A DNA stretch of 64,000 nucleotides from Pogonophryne albipinna. Its lineage: Eukaryota > Chordata > Actinopteri > Perciformes > Artedidraconidae. Positions 1 through 12,104 of the stretch are shown one piece after another. The stretch covers positions 11,551,563-11,615,562 of the forward strand of contig CM053247.1 of assembly GCA_028583405.1 (NCBI GenBank), written 5' to 3'. The position numbers were made by a program, and so were the translations under genes. The notes under the pieces were generated by a model. The model was given only the letters and a program-made list of their open reading frames with translations, had not been told where the DNA came from and did not search any database. Positions within the stretch are counted from its first letter, which is position 1. Each line of letters begins with the position of its first letter.

Positions 1-28
1 CAAATGGTAACCTGAGTGCAGTACTCAC

Positions 29-161
29 CGAGGTGCAGATCTTATAGCCCACTCCAAAGTCAAATCGACACTGCTCATCCATCGAGTAGTTGATGCCGGG
101 AAGTTCAGGGAGTTGCGGCCAGTCGTGTTTGAAGGGGTCATCTAGGAGACAGTCGTACGTG
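29..161 (-). CDS. adamts3: adamts3-like exon at catalytic/disintegrin-like junction
   Basis: This 133-nt exon runs from acceptor ttcccgacag (ending at 162) to donor gtgagtac (from 28). The first base completes His, then [40 protein letters not shown] and ICTS, ending in phase 0. In ADAMTS2/3/14 this segment closes the metalloproteinase domain (DCLLDDPF) and opens the disintegrin-like domain (CRFDFGxGYxxC). It is the last exon in the window; the thrombospondin repeats, spacer and C-terminal modules must lie beyond position 1. The residues agree best with ADAMTS3. No internal stop or frameshift is present. Confidence 0.94.
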
Positions 162-779
162 CTGTCGGGAAAGAAGAGATGACACCGAAGTCAAGCACTG
201 AAGAGAACATTTTTTAAAACGTTCTACTCCATCATAGAATCCATTACATTAATTTTAAATGTACTCTCTTTTTCTACTTGAACACCACTAATCTTCTACT
301 ATTCTGTGCTGCGGTACCTCTTTTCACCCTCTGTCTGAAACCAGAGCCCAGTCCGCTCTGATTGGTTAGCTGGCCGGCTCTGTGTGATTGGTCAACCGCT
401 TACAGATAACCCATCCCTAAACCTATCAATTAGGCTTGTTTGAGATGAGCGAGACCGACGCAGACCTGCGCAATTGCGATCGCCGTCTTGCTAGTGATGG
501 TTAGTAATTTTGTCCGACTTGCTCTGGAGGCTCTCCTACATGAGACGTTGAAATCTCGCGGGACAAAGACGCCCGCAGACTTGAGAGCGAGGCGCGGCGA
601 GGCGGCGCAGTTCCTCTCCACGGGCTGTGGAAGCGAAATGCTTGATGGGAAACGACTCGCTGGTATCTCGAGCTGAGCGCTCATTGGTGGTTTTTACCCC
701 GTGCTGGTGATGAAACTCTCCAATTGGCTCGGCAAAAGTTTGTTGTTGTTTTGTGTCAGTTTTACGTCGCCACTTCCAT
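162..779. other. adamts3-like intron, mostly unique sequence
   Basis: This is intron between exons 3982-3839 and 161-29. A GC-rich block at about 430-690 gives short open frames on both strands, but they have no recognisable family and no codon-like constraint. I see no RNA gene or element boundary here. Confidence 0.5.
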
Positions 780-1096
780 TCACATTTTTCATCATTGTTC
801 CACAATGTTTATAATCATGAAATCTATATATTTTATATTATACTTGCACTGCTTACTGTTGTCATACTTTATATATTTTAGCATATTCATAGCATACTGC
901 TCACAGGCTGATATCTAGTGTATTCATACCCCTCACTGTTTATTCATCATTCAATTCATTCTATATTTTATTCTGTAGATTGTGTACATTACTTTTCACT
1001 TCACTGCTTGTTGCACCTGGTTAGAAGCTAAACTGCATTTCGTTGTCTCAGTACCTGTAATATGTGCAATAACAATAAAGTTGAATCTAATCTTGA
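780..1096 (+). repeat. LINE 3'-end stub
   Basis: This AT-rich 3'-UTR-like stretch ends in gcatttcgttgtctcag followed by caataacaataaagttgaat and ctaatct. That closing motif is a very common terminal sequence of teleost non-LTR elements and their SINE derivatives. No reverse transcriptase coding remains. The left limit is approximate, and the family name cannot be assigned from this stub. Confidence 0.5.
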
Positions 1097-3838
1097 GCAG
1101 GAACAAATGTATTTACATATCTGACATTAACGATTACATTTGAGCCTTTGCAGACCATTTACCCTATGCACCATAACCTATACATGTATAACACACTGAA
1201 AGCCTTCTCTAAAGGACCTTACTTCAAATGTAGCATCTTTACATGGTGATCTCATTGATATATGGTAGGTCAATGCAAAATAACATAACATTTAACTCCA
1301 GTCACATTTGTGGCCAACTCAGAAATGGAGCTGACCACCTGAAGGAAATATAGATGGCTGTATGCTCTGTGTCTTACTATGTGTTGGGATTGTTAGATAT
1401 ATGTTCACAGATGCCTGCTGTGTTATGAAACATGGATTAAACATTTTTTAAAACATTATATCATTTTTCTAGATGGATTAGTCTACTGGGGCCTTGCATA
1501 TATAAGAGTCAAACCTTTCTCACTAACTGATTACCCCTGTTTAAAATGTGCTGCTGTGAATTCAAACTGTTCCTTTGACACATTTGACATAACATTCTAC
1601 AGCATTAAATCCATCAGTGTAATATCACACTCCAAGTAGAGCTGCGTAATGTGTAATGTGGCAAAAATCAAATACGGTGTTATGATCTATTTTATGTAAG
1701 TAACAGTTTCTCACTTTACAGTCATTGATTTGTTAATTGTATTCTTTTATTGCAAGATTGGCGACATAACTTGTGTTAAACTCGATAGATAGACTTAAGG
1801 GTTTTTAAGGCGAACAGGTGCAAAACAAGTCTAGCCTGACTACACAATACAAATCATAGTCATGTGTTTTTAAAAGACTTGAAAGTATTCTAACAAATAA
1901 AAAGACTTGGCTTTTACTGCAGGTTTTGCTCATTTTACATTTTAAAAAGCGGACAAAATACAAGTTTCTGTTAAAAAAATATATTATTTAAATAATTTAG
2001 CTGATTATCAACATGTTTGTGTAGACACTAGACAGACAGACTGAATGTAATGTAACTCTTTGTTTCTGGTTTCCACATAATTACATTCATGGAAACAACA
2101 CAGTCCATTCATACTCACAACTTTATAGCATATATCCTACATTTTAAACAAAATGATTGTTTTATATTCAACTCCAAACTTACTGCACAGATCTTTTCAC
2201 ATTAAAATCCCCCCAGAGACTCAAACTTCTGCAGATGTTTTAAAATCAAAGCCTACATGATGGCTTTGATTGTAAAACACTGGCAGGAGGTGTTTCTTTG
2301 ACAGTAATGCAAAGTTGGCAGACTAAAACTCAGATCAGCTCAGTGTTTAATACGACAGACAGGACTGCTGATATACCAATAAAGTAAGTGCTGCAGAAAT
2401 GGATGTTATCTGAAATGTAAGGCTTTTTACCAATTGATTGAAAGTCAGTCATTATCGAATATTTTATTTGAAAATTCACTGTATGTTCCTTGCTCTAAGT
2501 GAAAAGCAAAGCATCCTACAATTTAGCATTTTGTTGTTCTGCGGCTTCTTATTACTGTTTGTTCGAACATACAATGCTTTAAAGCCTGTGTGCAAATATT
2601 CTAACTGAATGCTACACACAGTTTTCACAGAGCATTTATCATTTCTTCTTTAAATGACAGTTTTGCACTTGTATTTCAGTTTGAGGACACATTTGGTTGC
2701 ACATGGCCAGGTGGTGAACAATGCCTCAGCTGCAGTAAATGCCATCATGGCCGCCTTTTGTTAAACTGACAAATCATATGTTCCTTTTTATAAGTGATAA
2801 ATGAGCACCTCGCACAAGTTTGCACAGCTGTCTACCCAAGCTTTCTCTTTCCATCTCAGAACCAAAGCTGTATCATCCAACATTATCACACAGCATTAAC
2901 ACTTTTAATACCGTTTATGGATTTATTGCTGCAATGGATCCAATTAAAATAGCCGGAAGCTGCTCTAAAAGAACTGTGTGCTGATTGATTTCACAATGCC
3001 ATTGTCGTCTCTCACTTCGCTGTCAATAGTTGAGCATTTCACTGTTAGGAATTGATTTTTGAGCAGCTCAGTGAAAAAGTCAAGGTCCCTGTCATTGTTG
3101 GATAATGGAAAATATTGCAAATAATGGTTTCAAACAGAGTATTAAACAGTTTAAGTGCTTTTGGAAGACAGCTGCAGGTTAATGGTGTTAATGTAGGTAC
3201 ACTTAAGTGTGTTCCCAATACATTATAAATATAGGTTGCTTAAGGTTATTATTAAAGAGAATTTCCCCAAAATTGCTCCACAAATTGTAGTACTTCTATT
3301 TGATAGGAATATGTTATGGTGCAGATAGTGGCACCATGTTACCAATTACAGTATGGGGCACTTTAGAATTTGGCTTCTGAGCTGTAAAATGTTGTAGATA
3401 TCGGCCCATTGGATCCAAACGTTGTCTTAACAAATGATCTAATCACTTTTTCTTTTTAAGAAATGTGTTTTGTTTTTTCTTATCTCAGAATGTTTCAATA
3501 CTGTTGTTTTCAAAGAAATTCAGATGTGGCTTATTAAAAATCAGCTAAATATATCAGCATATTTTCTTAACAAATGGCTGAAGCAACACAATAAATTAAA
3601 GATCATGATTTGACATTCACTTTGCTTATATTCATTCCAATACAAATGATGGCATCCATTTAGCATGACATATTTTCATGCTTTTTTTTAAAGCAGATGC
3701 AGATGAAAAAGATTTTCTAGCTGTCAAACATGTTTTTGTTTTTTAGCCCTGATAGAGGTTTGAGTTCTCTGAGTGCTTTCCAGATAATAGATACATTAGT
3801 GATCAATCTGTGGATGTAAACTGCCAACATGGACTCAC
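1097..3838. other. adamts3-like intron, unique sequence
   Basis: This is AT-rich single-copy-looking intron sequence. No transposon ends, coding exon or RNA gene was recognised. The block around 2880-3070 is of higher complexity and is noted among the findings as a possible conserved non-coding element. Confidence 0.5.
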
Positions 3839-3982
3839 TGGATGTATCTTTTCAGCTCCTGTCCGCTGCACATGGACCAGTGGTATCGATGGAAGGCTGC
3901 CTGCACCAGTGGAGCCATCACGCTTCCCATCGCCGTTTCGTCTCCGCAGCGGTTGCCTTGGCCATCGTGCTCCATGCCCAGC
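3839..3982 (-). CDS. adamts3: adamts3-like exon with third zinc His and Met-turn
   Basis: This 144-nt exon is preceded by ctctttgggaatag and followed by gtgagtcc. Its first base completes Val of HETGHV, and it continues [39 protein letters not shown] and QELKRYI, ending in two bases of a His codon. EHD supplies the third zinc histidine and VMAP is the metzincin Met-turn. [10 protein letters not shown] and the YHW spelling are ADAMTS3-like. One oddity is HWSMCS where I recall HWSRCS in mammalian members; it is a single codon (atg) and could be a real substitution or a sequence error. The open frame continues into intron on both sides (3835-4116), but the splice borders and phases set the limits given here. 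Confidence 0.95.
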
Positions 3983-4291
3983 CTATTCCCAAAGAGAGAC
4001 ACGAGGAAATACTTATAAAACTGCAGATTATCAAGATTGACAAATGCCCAAGGAGTTTTAAGTAAATACGCTGATTTAACACCTTTGACATATTGGGGGA
4101 CCGAAGTGGAAAACAACCTAAATTACTCAAATAATTTATCGTCATAAACAGATAACTTCTACATAATGTGAAACTCTTTATTTTTTTTAGACACTTTTTT
4201 TTTTCTGCAGCAGGTGGATGTTTGAAAGCTTGTCACGATGTAGCCTGAGGGCTTTTGACATCTTGGAAGGTAGAAAATGTGCTCCCTTTAG

Positions 4292-4331
4292 GAATGATAC
4301 AAATGTGTAGAAGTGCACATTTGTATCATTC
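4292..4331. other. Perfect 16-bp inverted repeat with 8-nt loop
   Basis: The left arm gaatgatacaaatgtg (4292-4307) and right arm cacatttgtatcattc (4316-4331) are exact reverse complements separated by tagaagtg. It lies in intron near exon 3839-3982. The stem does not extend further, so it is shorter than a typical pre-miRNA. Its function is unknown; it could be a remnant of a small foldback element. Confidence 0.6.
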
Positions 4332-5084
4332 AAATATTACCGTACCTAAATCCCTTCATAATAATCTGAAGGCCACATGTTACATAAAAGACAGAAATAA
4401 TGCATTTTATCATGTGACTTCACTTAAGCCAGTGAAATTTGTTTTCAGTATTGCATTAAAAATACTTTGTACATAGTATTAGTAATACGTCACCCATCAC
4501 GTAAATATTTCCAAATGATCTCTGACTTTGTTTTACCAGGCAATAGAAAATTGGCATTCAGACATCTATCCGCAAAATAACTTTTTCTGCAAAACTACAT
4601 TTTAAAATATAAATAATGCATTGCAACACTTGACCTCGGTACTGTTTATACAATGCAGGCCAAGGGGTTCTCTTCTCCACTCTAAATCGTTTACAAACAC
4701 AGACTCACCGTCAGTCATATTGAATTAACCTGGGGGGTTTAGTTGAACTCATCAAGTATTCCTTTGGAAATGCTGTGCATATATATGAGAGTAAACTGAA
4801 GAGACTGGAAATGCAATGAGAAACAGTGACAAATGTCTGCAGCCACAGTTGTACCGGTATCATGATCACAAGTTGTCGTTTGTGATTGGCAGCCAATCTC
4901 AAGAAGATGGTTGAATTAATATAATCAAAATGTTTAACGAGCTATCAAACTTAACTGCCGACATTGCAGGAGTGTTAAGAAGAAGAAGAAGCAGAAGGAC
5001 CTTTATTAATCCCCCAAGGGGGAAATTCAGTTTCCACTCTGTCATACACACACACATGCATTTTTATACAGGTACACACAGTAC

Positions 5085-6052
5085 TAGGGGTGTAACGGTT
5101 CACAGGAGTCACGGTTCGGTTCGTACCTCGGTTTGGGGGTCACGGTTCGGTAAGGTTCGGTACAACAAGAAAAAGCAAAAAAGTCCCAAATGCATAATTC
5201 CAGGTTTGTTGTTATTTATGTTTGAACAGTAGTGCAAGTTTCAGTTTAAAAATAAGGAACTCTGACATTTTTAATAATTAACTGTATTAAACAGTTAAAA
5301 ACAAACCATACACAGTACACTCAGATGGCCATATTATCTATAATGGCTGATGTCAAACAAAAAGGTTTTATCAAGCTATAAAACTAAAAAGAATGTCTTG
5401 GAAATATTACATCATAAATAATAAGAAAGTGTTTCAAGAACGCAAAGCCGTTGAAAAACATATGCCAAAAGCTTCCGTTATTTATTTTGGTCTCATGGCT
5501 TTCATGTCTCTTGGCTTCTTAAAAACAGCGGGGATAAGCTGTTGAACTGCTGTTGTCTTTTGCCGGGCTCCGCTGAGTGGCAAATCTGGGTGATGCCTTC
5601 TGATATGATTTAGCATGTTTGGCCTGTGTTACCATTAGCATACCGCACCACTGTAGAACAACGCCGACACACCGTCCTCGTCCGATCCACCACTCGCACA
5701 CTTCATCGTTATTGTAGTCCACAGGGAACCCGAAATGTTCCCACACAGCTGATTTAAAAGAAGCAGGTGGGTTCTAGCTCCTGTGTGTTATCTGAAATCG
5801 CCATACTAACTTTTCTTCTTGTATTTTGTTCGTTTTGTTGTTGTGTTTCTTCTTGTTCTTCATTTGTCGTTTAAGAGCGGCTGGCAAACAGCTTTTAGGC
5901 GCAATGCCGCCCCCTGGATTATATATAGTGTAATGGATACTGCCCTGAATGACACTTTTTTCCCACTCGTAAAAAAAAGGCGTATTCGTCGTGTGACTGC
6001 ATGTGCCGAACCGTGACGGTACGGGACGAATACGGATACTGTTACACCCCTA
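5085..6052 (-). mobile_element. hAT element, 8-bp TSD cacagtac
   Basis: The 968-bp element has perfect 12-bp ends (taggggtgtaac at 5085; its complement ends at 6052) flanked by cacagtac at 5077-5084 and 6053-6060. An 8-bp duplication with short inverted ends is the hAT signature. Subterminal repeats of the ggttcgg type occur near both ends. Internally only a decayed BED-finger segment remains on the minus strand, so the copy is non-autonomous. It sits inside the SINE at 4978-6340. Confidence 0.92.
5490..5755 (-). pseudogene. hAT transposase N-terminal (BED-finger) relic
   Basis: The minus frame reads VWEHFGFPVDYNND then EVCEWW and, after decay, HAKSYQKASPRFATQRSPAK followed by TAYPRCF. VW.HF.F..D..... 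is the typical opening of the BED zinc finger in hAT transposases of the ZBED type, but the zinc-binding Cys/His pairs are largely degraded. No catalytic domain follows. It confirms that the host element is a hAT with antisense orientation. Confidence 0.6.
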
Positions 6053-6969
6053 CACAGTACACACTTTTTACATCATGCACATGTACAAATACACACACAG
6101 TTATATGCACACATGCACATGCAGTTGAGAGGTCAGAGCGGAGGCAGCCAGTCTAGCCGGCGCCAGTGAGCAGTTGGGGGTTAGGTGCCTTGCTCAAGGG
6201 CACTTCGGCAGTGGCCCAGGAGGTGAACTGGCTCCTCTCCAGTACCAGTCCACACTCCGTATTTTTTGTTCCGATTGGGACGTGAACCGGCGACCCTTTG
6301 GTCCAAAGTCCAATGCCCTACAGACTGAACCACTGCCGTTAGTAACAGCTGCTTCCTTGAGTTCTTTGATTCTTTGTATGAGATGTATGACAACGTTTTC
6401 ACCAACAGATGTAGATTTGTATTGTTCTATCACACAACTTTATCCCATTCACTCAGGGCTGGAATATAGTGTTATAAAGTTGAGCAATGAATTCCACACT
6501 TCCTTCTCAAAGAAACCATCAAACTCATGTGGGATCACAGCGCATTCAAAGGCCAGATGAGAGATAAGCCCTCCAGTCTGGGTCTATCTCTGGTAGTTGG
6601 ACAAGCCCAGAGAGGAACAAAGTCAAAGATGATTTTTTAATGCACTCTCACTCATACTGAATGTCTTAATCAGGCCGATCTCCAAATATAAAATAGCATT
6701 TATTTTTTCATAACAGATGTCCTGAACGTTTTATGGTTAAAATTGAACTATTGACTAATTGACATCATCCGTTGACTACGACCATGATGTCTGAGAAATG
6801 TTATAGTATGAACTTGTTTGTGGACATTCATTTGGGATTGATTGAGGAAGTTGCATTGCATTCAAGTATCATCTGCGTTGCAGTGGAAGTGAAGGCCAGG
6901 GCAGCGCATGATTTGATGGGGAAGAAGCTAGAAGATCAAGAGGAGAGGACCAAGCACTGAACCCTGGGG

Positions 6970-7570
6970 GACACCTTGGGACAGGGGAGCAGGTGCAGTT
7001 GTTAATATTGATGAACTGTTGTCAGTGTGTGAGGAAAGCTAGGAGAAAGCAGTGCCGGTCAGAAGGATGGTGGTGGTTGATGGTGTCGAAAGCTGCAGTG
7101 AGGTCACGGAGGATAAGGATGCTGAGGTGTCCAGAGTCTGAGGAGAGGAGGAGGTCATTGGTAACTTTGAGGAGGGCTGATTCAGTGCTGTGTTGTGAGC
7201 GAATACTGGTTTGTAATAGGCTGTTGGAGTTGAGGAGGGTTTTCAGATGGGTGAAGGAGACTACACATTCCAGTATTTGAGACAGAAAGGGCAAATTGGA
7301 AATGTGACAGGATTACTCATGATGTCCGGGTTGAGTCCAAGTTTGAGTGAGCAGCAGCCAGTTTGAGTGAGTGGGGGTAATGATCTAGAGTTGAAGGAGG
7401 AGTTGATGATGTATGTGATGAGTAACTGAGAGATTGCTGGGAGACAGTTTTCGACAAGCTGTACGAGGATAATGTCCAGGTATTAATTATTTTTATAATT
7501 TTTGAGGGCCCCATGGGGGACACAGGGGAGAACTAAGATATAGGGTCTGAGTAGTAGATAGAAGGAGAGC
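6970..7570 (-). pseudogene. L2/CR1-like LINE reverse transcriptase fragment
   Basis: On the minus strand the segment reads FLSQILECVVSF, then IRSQHSTESALLKVTNDLLL, SSDSGHLSILIL and DLTAAFDTINHH. These are the fingers and first palm motifs of the non-LTR reverse transcriptase; DLTAAFDT holds the first catalytic Asp. Frameshifts occur at both sides, and the YADD motif is absent here. A separate plus-strand fragment of a similar LINE follows at 7970-8450, so the two are arranged head to head and are probably independent insertions or an inversion product. Confidence 0.8.
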
Positions 7571-7969
7571 GTGGGCGAAGTAGCAAAGGTCAAGAATGAA
7601 CTTTCATCGTCAAAATGTTGTTATGAAACAGTACAAAACTGAGGTAAATAACTTAATAATAAATACATTCCTACAAATGTCTCAATGTTCTGCTTTGATG
7701 AAAAAAGCACTTCATATAAACTTTATAATTCAAAACTCACTGAAGAAATGATGATGCAAACCGTTTTTTTATGTATAAGTTATGATGTACACAGAGTATT
7801 GATATCTGCAGCAGAAGGGTTTAAGAGAAACAACATTTTGCTGTTTTTCAAAAATAATTGGATCCAGTGGACTTGTTGTTACGTGGATGTACAAGGTCAT
7901 AAATGTAACTGACAATAAACAGCCATAAAGGAAAACGGTTCATAAAGAAGACAGATAGTAGGTAGTCCT

Positions 7970-8450
7970 TTTAGTTTGGTGAGTCAAGGTCTCCCTCCTC
8001 ACCCACCAGTGTATCCATGGAACTGCCCCCCCCCCTACCTCAAGGAACTCCTCACCCCTTATACTTCCTTGCGGACCTCTCGCTCCAGCAATACCAACCT
8101 CCTCAAACTCCCCAGGACCAAGCTCCGTACTATGGGAGACCGGGCTTTCTGCTCGGCTGCTCCCAGTTTGTGGAACGCTCTCCCCGACCACATGAGAGCA
8201 CCACAGACCGTGGATGCTTTTAAAAAAGGCCTCAAAACCCATCTGTTCAGTAGAGCCATCTCCTAGACCTTTTATCTTATGTATTACTACCCTTTTATTT
8301 ATTTTTAAATTTTTTGTACTGCTTTTTATTCATTCTACCCTGTTGTGTAACGTTTTTATTTTGTTCCATGCTAAATGCTTGTAGCACTTCGGGATCTGAA
8401 CTCAGATATGAAGTGCATTATAAATTAAACCCATTATTATTATTATCATA
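7970..8450 (+). pseudogene. L2-like LINE, C-terminal end and 3' UTR
   Basis: The plus frame reads YLKELLTPYTSLRTSRSSNT, then LLKLPRTKLRTMGDRAFCSA, APSLWNALPDHMRAPQTVDA and FKKGLKTHLFSRAIS, followed by stop at about 8264. This is the conserved carboxyl terminus of teleost L2-type ORF2 proteins. The 3' UTR has tgtagcacttcgggatctga, then gaagtgcattataaatta and a short att repeat (to 8450). 5' truncation is as expected for abortive target-primed reverse transcription. Confidence 0.85.
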
Positions 8451-8459
8451 CTGCAGGCA

Positions 8460-10119
8460 GCCCCAGTGGGTTTTGTCAATCATTATGTATCATTTGCTAG
8501 GGTTGTGTTTTTTCATACACATTTTTATATAGTCTCTGTTGTCACCCATCATCACGTAACGGGTGGGTCCATTGTGCACTGCTGTACATCCTGTGCTGTC
8601 CTTGCTGTGAATGAGAGGTCATGTTCTGCCAACAGATAGTGAGCATCAATAAACACTTTGGTAGATGTCAGTAGATGAGGCGTCAATACTGTATGTTCCA
8701 GTGTCACCAACACAAACTCCTATTCAGTTATTTATACACACATGCATAAAAGGATGCAGAGCTTCTGCAGGTTTTATATCAGCTCTAGAAAATGTTCTTT
8801 TTTGCCAGTAAGAATAAGAACTATGAATACAAAAAGAGCATACAAGACACTTTTTTATTTTTTTAGCTTTCACTATTGACAACATATCCACACATTTGCT
8901 GATCAAGGCCAAAGATGTTTTTGAGGCAAAAAAAACGGCCAGAGTTCAAATGTTTCAATAATTGAATCTGACAACAGCTGTGTGTTTGTCGAGCTCCTGG
9001 TTTCTAATAGTTTTCATATATTTGTCCCCTCAGAAGAGGTGTATTGATCCCTATAGATGAAACCCTCGGTTCACTTGGCCCCAGGGTCAGATGCAGAGCA
9101 ACAACCGCAACGAGGGATTCGGTGTTTCAGTAGGGGACATTTCAGCAGGACGGGTCTTTGCCGTCATAGCTTGTTGAGTCTGTCCCACAGCTGCTTATCG
9201 TTTCTCACTCTGACGTCTTGCTTCCCATTTTTTAAAGTCATTTCAATTTCAACAAGATCAGACAATAAAGTAACAATTCCAAAACCTGCTGTTGATCGGA
9301 TGAATCTGAACATATAGAGGAATGTACAGAGCTGTCCAGCTGCTCTATAAATTGTGAGCTATAACCACTTAAAGTCCAAGCGTTTTAATGTTCATTTATA
9401 CCTTTTTGAAGTTAATAATAATGTCAACATGATTTTTTAAATATATTCTAAATGTTTTTTTTTATTAAAAGAAAGTAAAAAGGTCTTTATATAGAATGGA
9501 AAAATCTGAAATGATGTTTAGAGTCATAGCAACCTGGAGGGAAATGTAATTGAACAAATGAATGAACGTTGAATGTAACATTTGTATGTTGTAAAGATAA
9601 TACTCAATTAAAAGATTGATAACACAAAGAGAGACTATGAATTGAATGTAGAGCACTACAGTAGCAAACAATAAGTGATTACAGCCTGTATTAAGCTCTC
9701 TTAATACATCCACATTCATCAGTCATTTCCAGTATTCTTTCTGTCTCTCTACCTTTTTGTGCCACATAAATAAGCAAGGGACATGAGATCTTCACATCCT
9801 AAAGTACTTTCATTTCAGCAGGAATCCTAGTTGTTGCCTAGTGACATGTCTGTACATACAGTCATCATTTTGATCAGTGTGTTGTGGTGAGTATTTATGG
9901 AGTACTATCATTCGCAGTCCTCAAATATGTTTCCAGTTGTGTTTGACACATTTGTGTGTGTGAGTCAGATATAGTAGTGTTGCTTTGATGTTTCTTATCC
10001 TATATCTAATAGAACTGCTCGGGTCTTGATAGATTGAGTGGGGAAGTTCATGAGATCTTTCTAGAGGGTTATCAAGAATAACTTTTATCCAATGACCTTT
10101 TCCCTGTCTGTCTGTGTCT
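8460..10119. other. adamts3-like intron, no feature recognised
   Basis: This is unique-looking AT-rich sequence. No exon, RNA gene or element terminus could be supported. Short open frames here have no family resemblance. Confidence 0.45.
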
Positions 10120-10640
10120 GTGTATTCTCTTGTTCCGATTAACCCAGCCAAATCTTTTTTCTTGTTTTGTATCTATATCTACGCCGGGATCCGGAGTCGA
10201 GGCTGATCCTCTTGCTGTAGTCCTGTGTCTTGGATCCTCTATCCTGAGTTCTGGATTAAGTCGTGGACTTCGGGTCGTGGCTGAACCTGTCTCTGCGGTC
10301 CTTCCTTGGGTCTCGTCATGCTGCTTCCCTGATGGCTTCCTCAGGATTGTAGCTGACATCCTCGTGGATTCATCTTCTTATTACAGACACATGCATTTCC
10401 TAACATTCGGTCTATATGCTGTAAAATGTATTATCTCTTCGATTTACACACGGCATCTATTGCACGTCTGTCCGTCCTGGGAGAGGGATCCCTCCTCTGT
10501 TGCTCTCCCTGAGGTTTCTCCCATTTTTTCCCTTAAACTGTGGGTTTTCTCTGGAAGTTTTTCCTTGTACGATGTGAGGGTCTAAGGATAGAGGGTGTCG
10601 TTTTTCTCATACTGATATTCTGAACAATCTGTGCTGTATT
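10120..10640 (+). repeat. Dispersed teleost repeat with conserved core
   Basis: The stretch contains ctgggagagggatccctcct, ctgttgctctccctgaggtt and gatgtgagggtctaaggata. I know this core as a high-copy dispersed teleost repeat. A 151-codon open frame crosses it but is not a recognised protein. Element class and exact ends cannot be set from this copy alone. Confidence 0.55.
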
Positions 10641-11228
10641 TGCTGAGGTAGTGTGAGTTACATTGTTTCCCCTAGGATGGAGTCATAGCAGCGGTGCTAA
10701 GGCACGCGGGCCCAGTAAAAGGTGAGCGCGGAGCGCGTGGAATTATTTTGTGTGTGCGAAGTGCGCCCCACCAATATGTTTCTATGTGTCTGCCAGCACA
10801 AGAAAGGCTCTCGAGGCATAGTACATACAGTGGCAATGTCTCATTTTACACTGGGGCTATGTACAATATATATTCTAGGGTGGGTAAAGGAAAAAGGGGA
10901 CAAACAGTTTCAGAGTGCATGTATTTTTTGGACATGTGCTCAATAAACAAACATTTAAATTCGATAAAGGCATGTTCACTGTCAGGGTGCTGAGGTCCAG
11001 TCTGCTTACTATAAAGGCCAACACAGAGATCACACACAATCAGAGATCACATGGAAACGGAGCCCGGGGAGACATTCACACTTGTCTTATGAGGCTGTGT
11101 TATTCAGCAGAGGGAGAATAACTTCCCTTCCGTCACAACACAGCATACCCTAGGGAAGAGTAATGGAGTATAGAGGTGCTCAGAAAACACCTACAAGGAC
11201 AGAGAATAAATAACATAACAAGAACTTA

Positions 11229-11363
<135 letters not shown>

Positions 11364-12104
11364 CTATTATAAGAATGTATTGAATGAGAAACATCTGATT
11401 GTGGTTATTTCACTGAGAATACTTTCCAAAATGTATAAAAATAGTCCTTAGGTTTGTAGTATGGGGTTCTGGAAAGTGAAGCCAATGCGGATGTGTTTTA
11501 AACTTGCATTCTATCTTTTAGCCGGGGATCACATTTTTTTTTCAAATTTTAGTTATTACTTCATTAAAACATGTATACAGTATTAAGTATACAGTCTCAA
11601 ATGGTAGGCTCAAGTTTTCTTCAGAACAGCATGATTCATTTTGTAAGTCATGTTCCCACAAATAAATGATAGAGCAGTGTATTCTTAAGAGCGTCAACAT
11701 TTTGTGATTGACAGGCTGCTACCAGTATGCTTTCCTGGATGGTTGGGATTTGTGTTTTTTGTTTTACTTCAAACTAAATATTAGAACTTAAACCTTACCA
11801 AACTATTCAGTACATCAAACATATTTGCTTTGGGTTGGTAACATTTCTATTTTCTGGTTTAAACTTCCTGAGTCTGTGAAAAAACGCCAAACTTGCGGCT
11901 TTGTGCTGTTGGCCATAAACGATGACTGTGTTTATTTCTTTTAGGCAGCTCACACTGTATTTCTCAGATTTGATTTAAAAACTTGGATAAGAGAAGAATT
12001 TTACTATTTTACAATGTTCAGGAAAAGTTATTTCAAACTTTAAAGGTCCCATGTCATGCTTTTCCGGTTATTACCCGTCCCCTCGTGTGTTATGTAGCTT
12101 TTTA

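Larger units (their letters stand above)
4978..6340 (-). repeat. tRNA-headed SINE, split by a hAT
   Basis: Read on the minus strand from about 6340, the sequence begins with a tRNA-like head. tggttcagtctgtagggc resembles the pol III A box and ggttcacgtccc resembles the B box. A body follows that continues at 5084 once the hAT at 5085-6052 is removed. It ends with gaatttcccccttgggggat, taataaaggtcc and a ctt-repeat tail near 4978. Such a 3' end is shared with teleost LINEs, which would mobilise the SINE in trans. Outer target duplications were not identified. Confidence 0.65.

Noticed and set aside
6250..6340. tRNA gene on the minus strand
   Set aside because: The A and B boxes are there, but the cloverleaf is not plausible and the sequence continues into a SINE body.
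10130..10585. 151-codon plus-strand frame
   Set aside because: It lies across a dispersed non-coding teleost repeat and matches no family I know.
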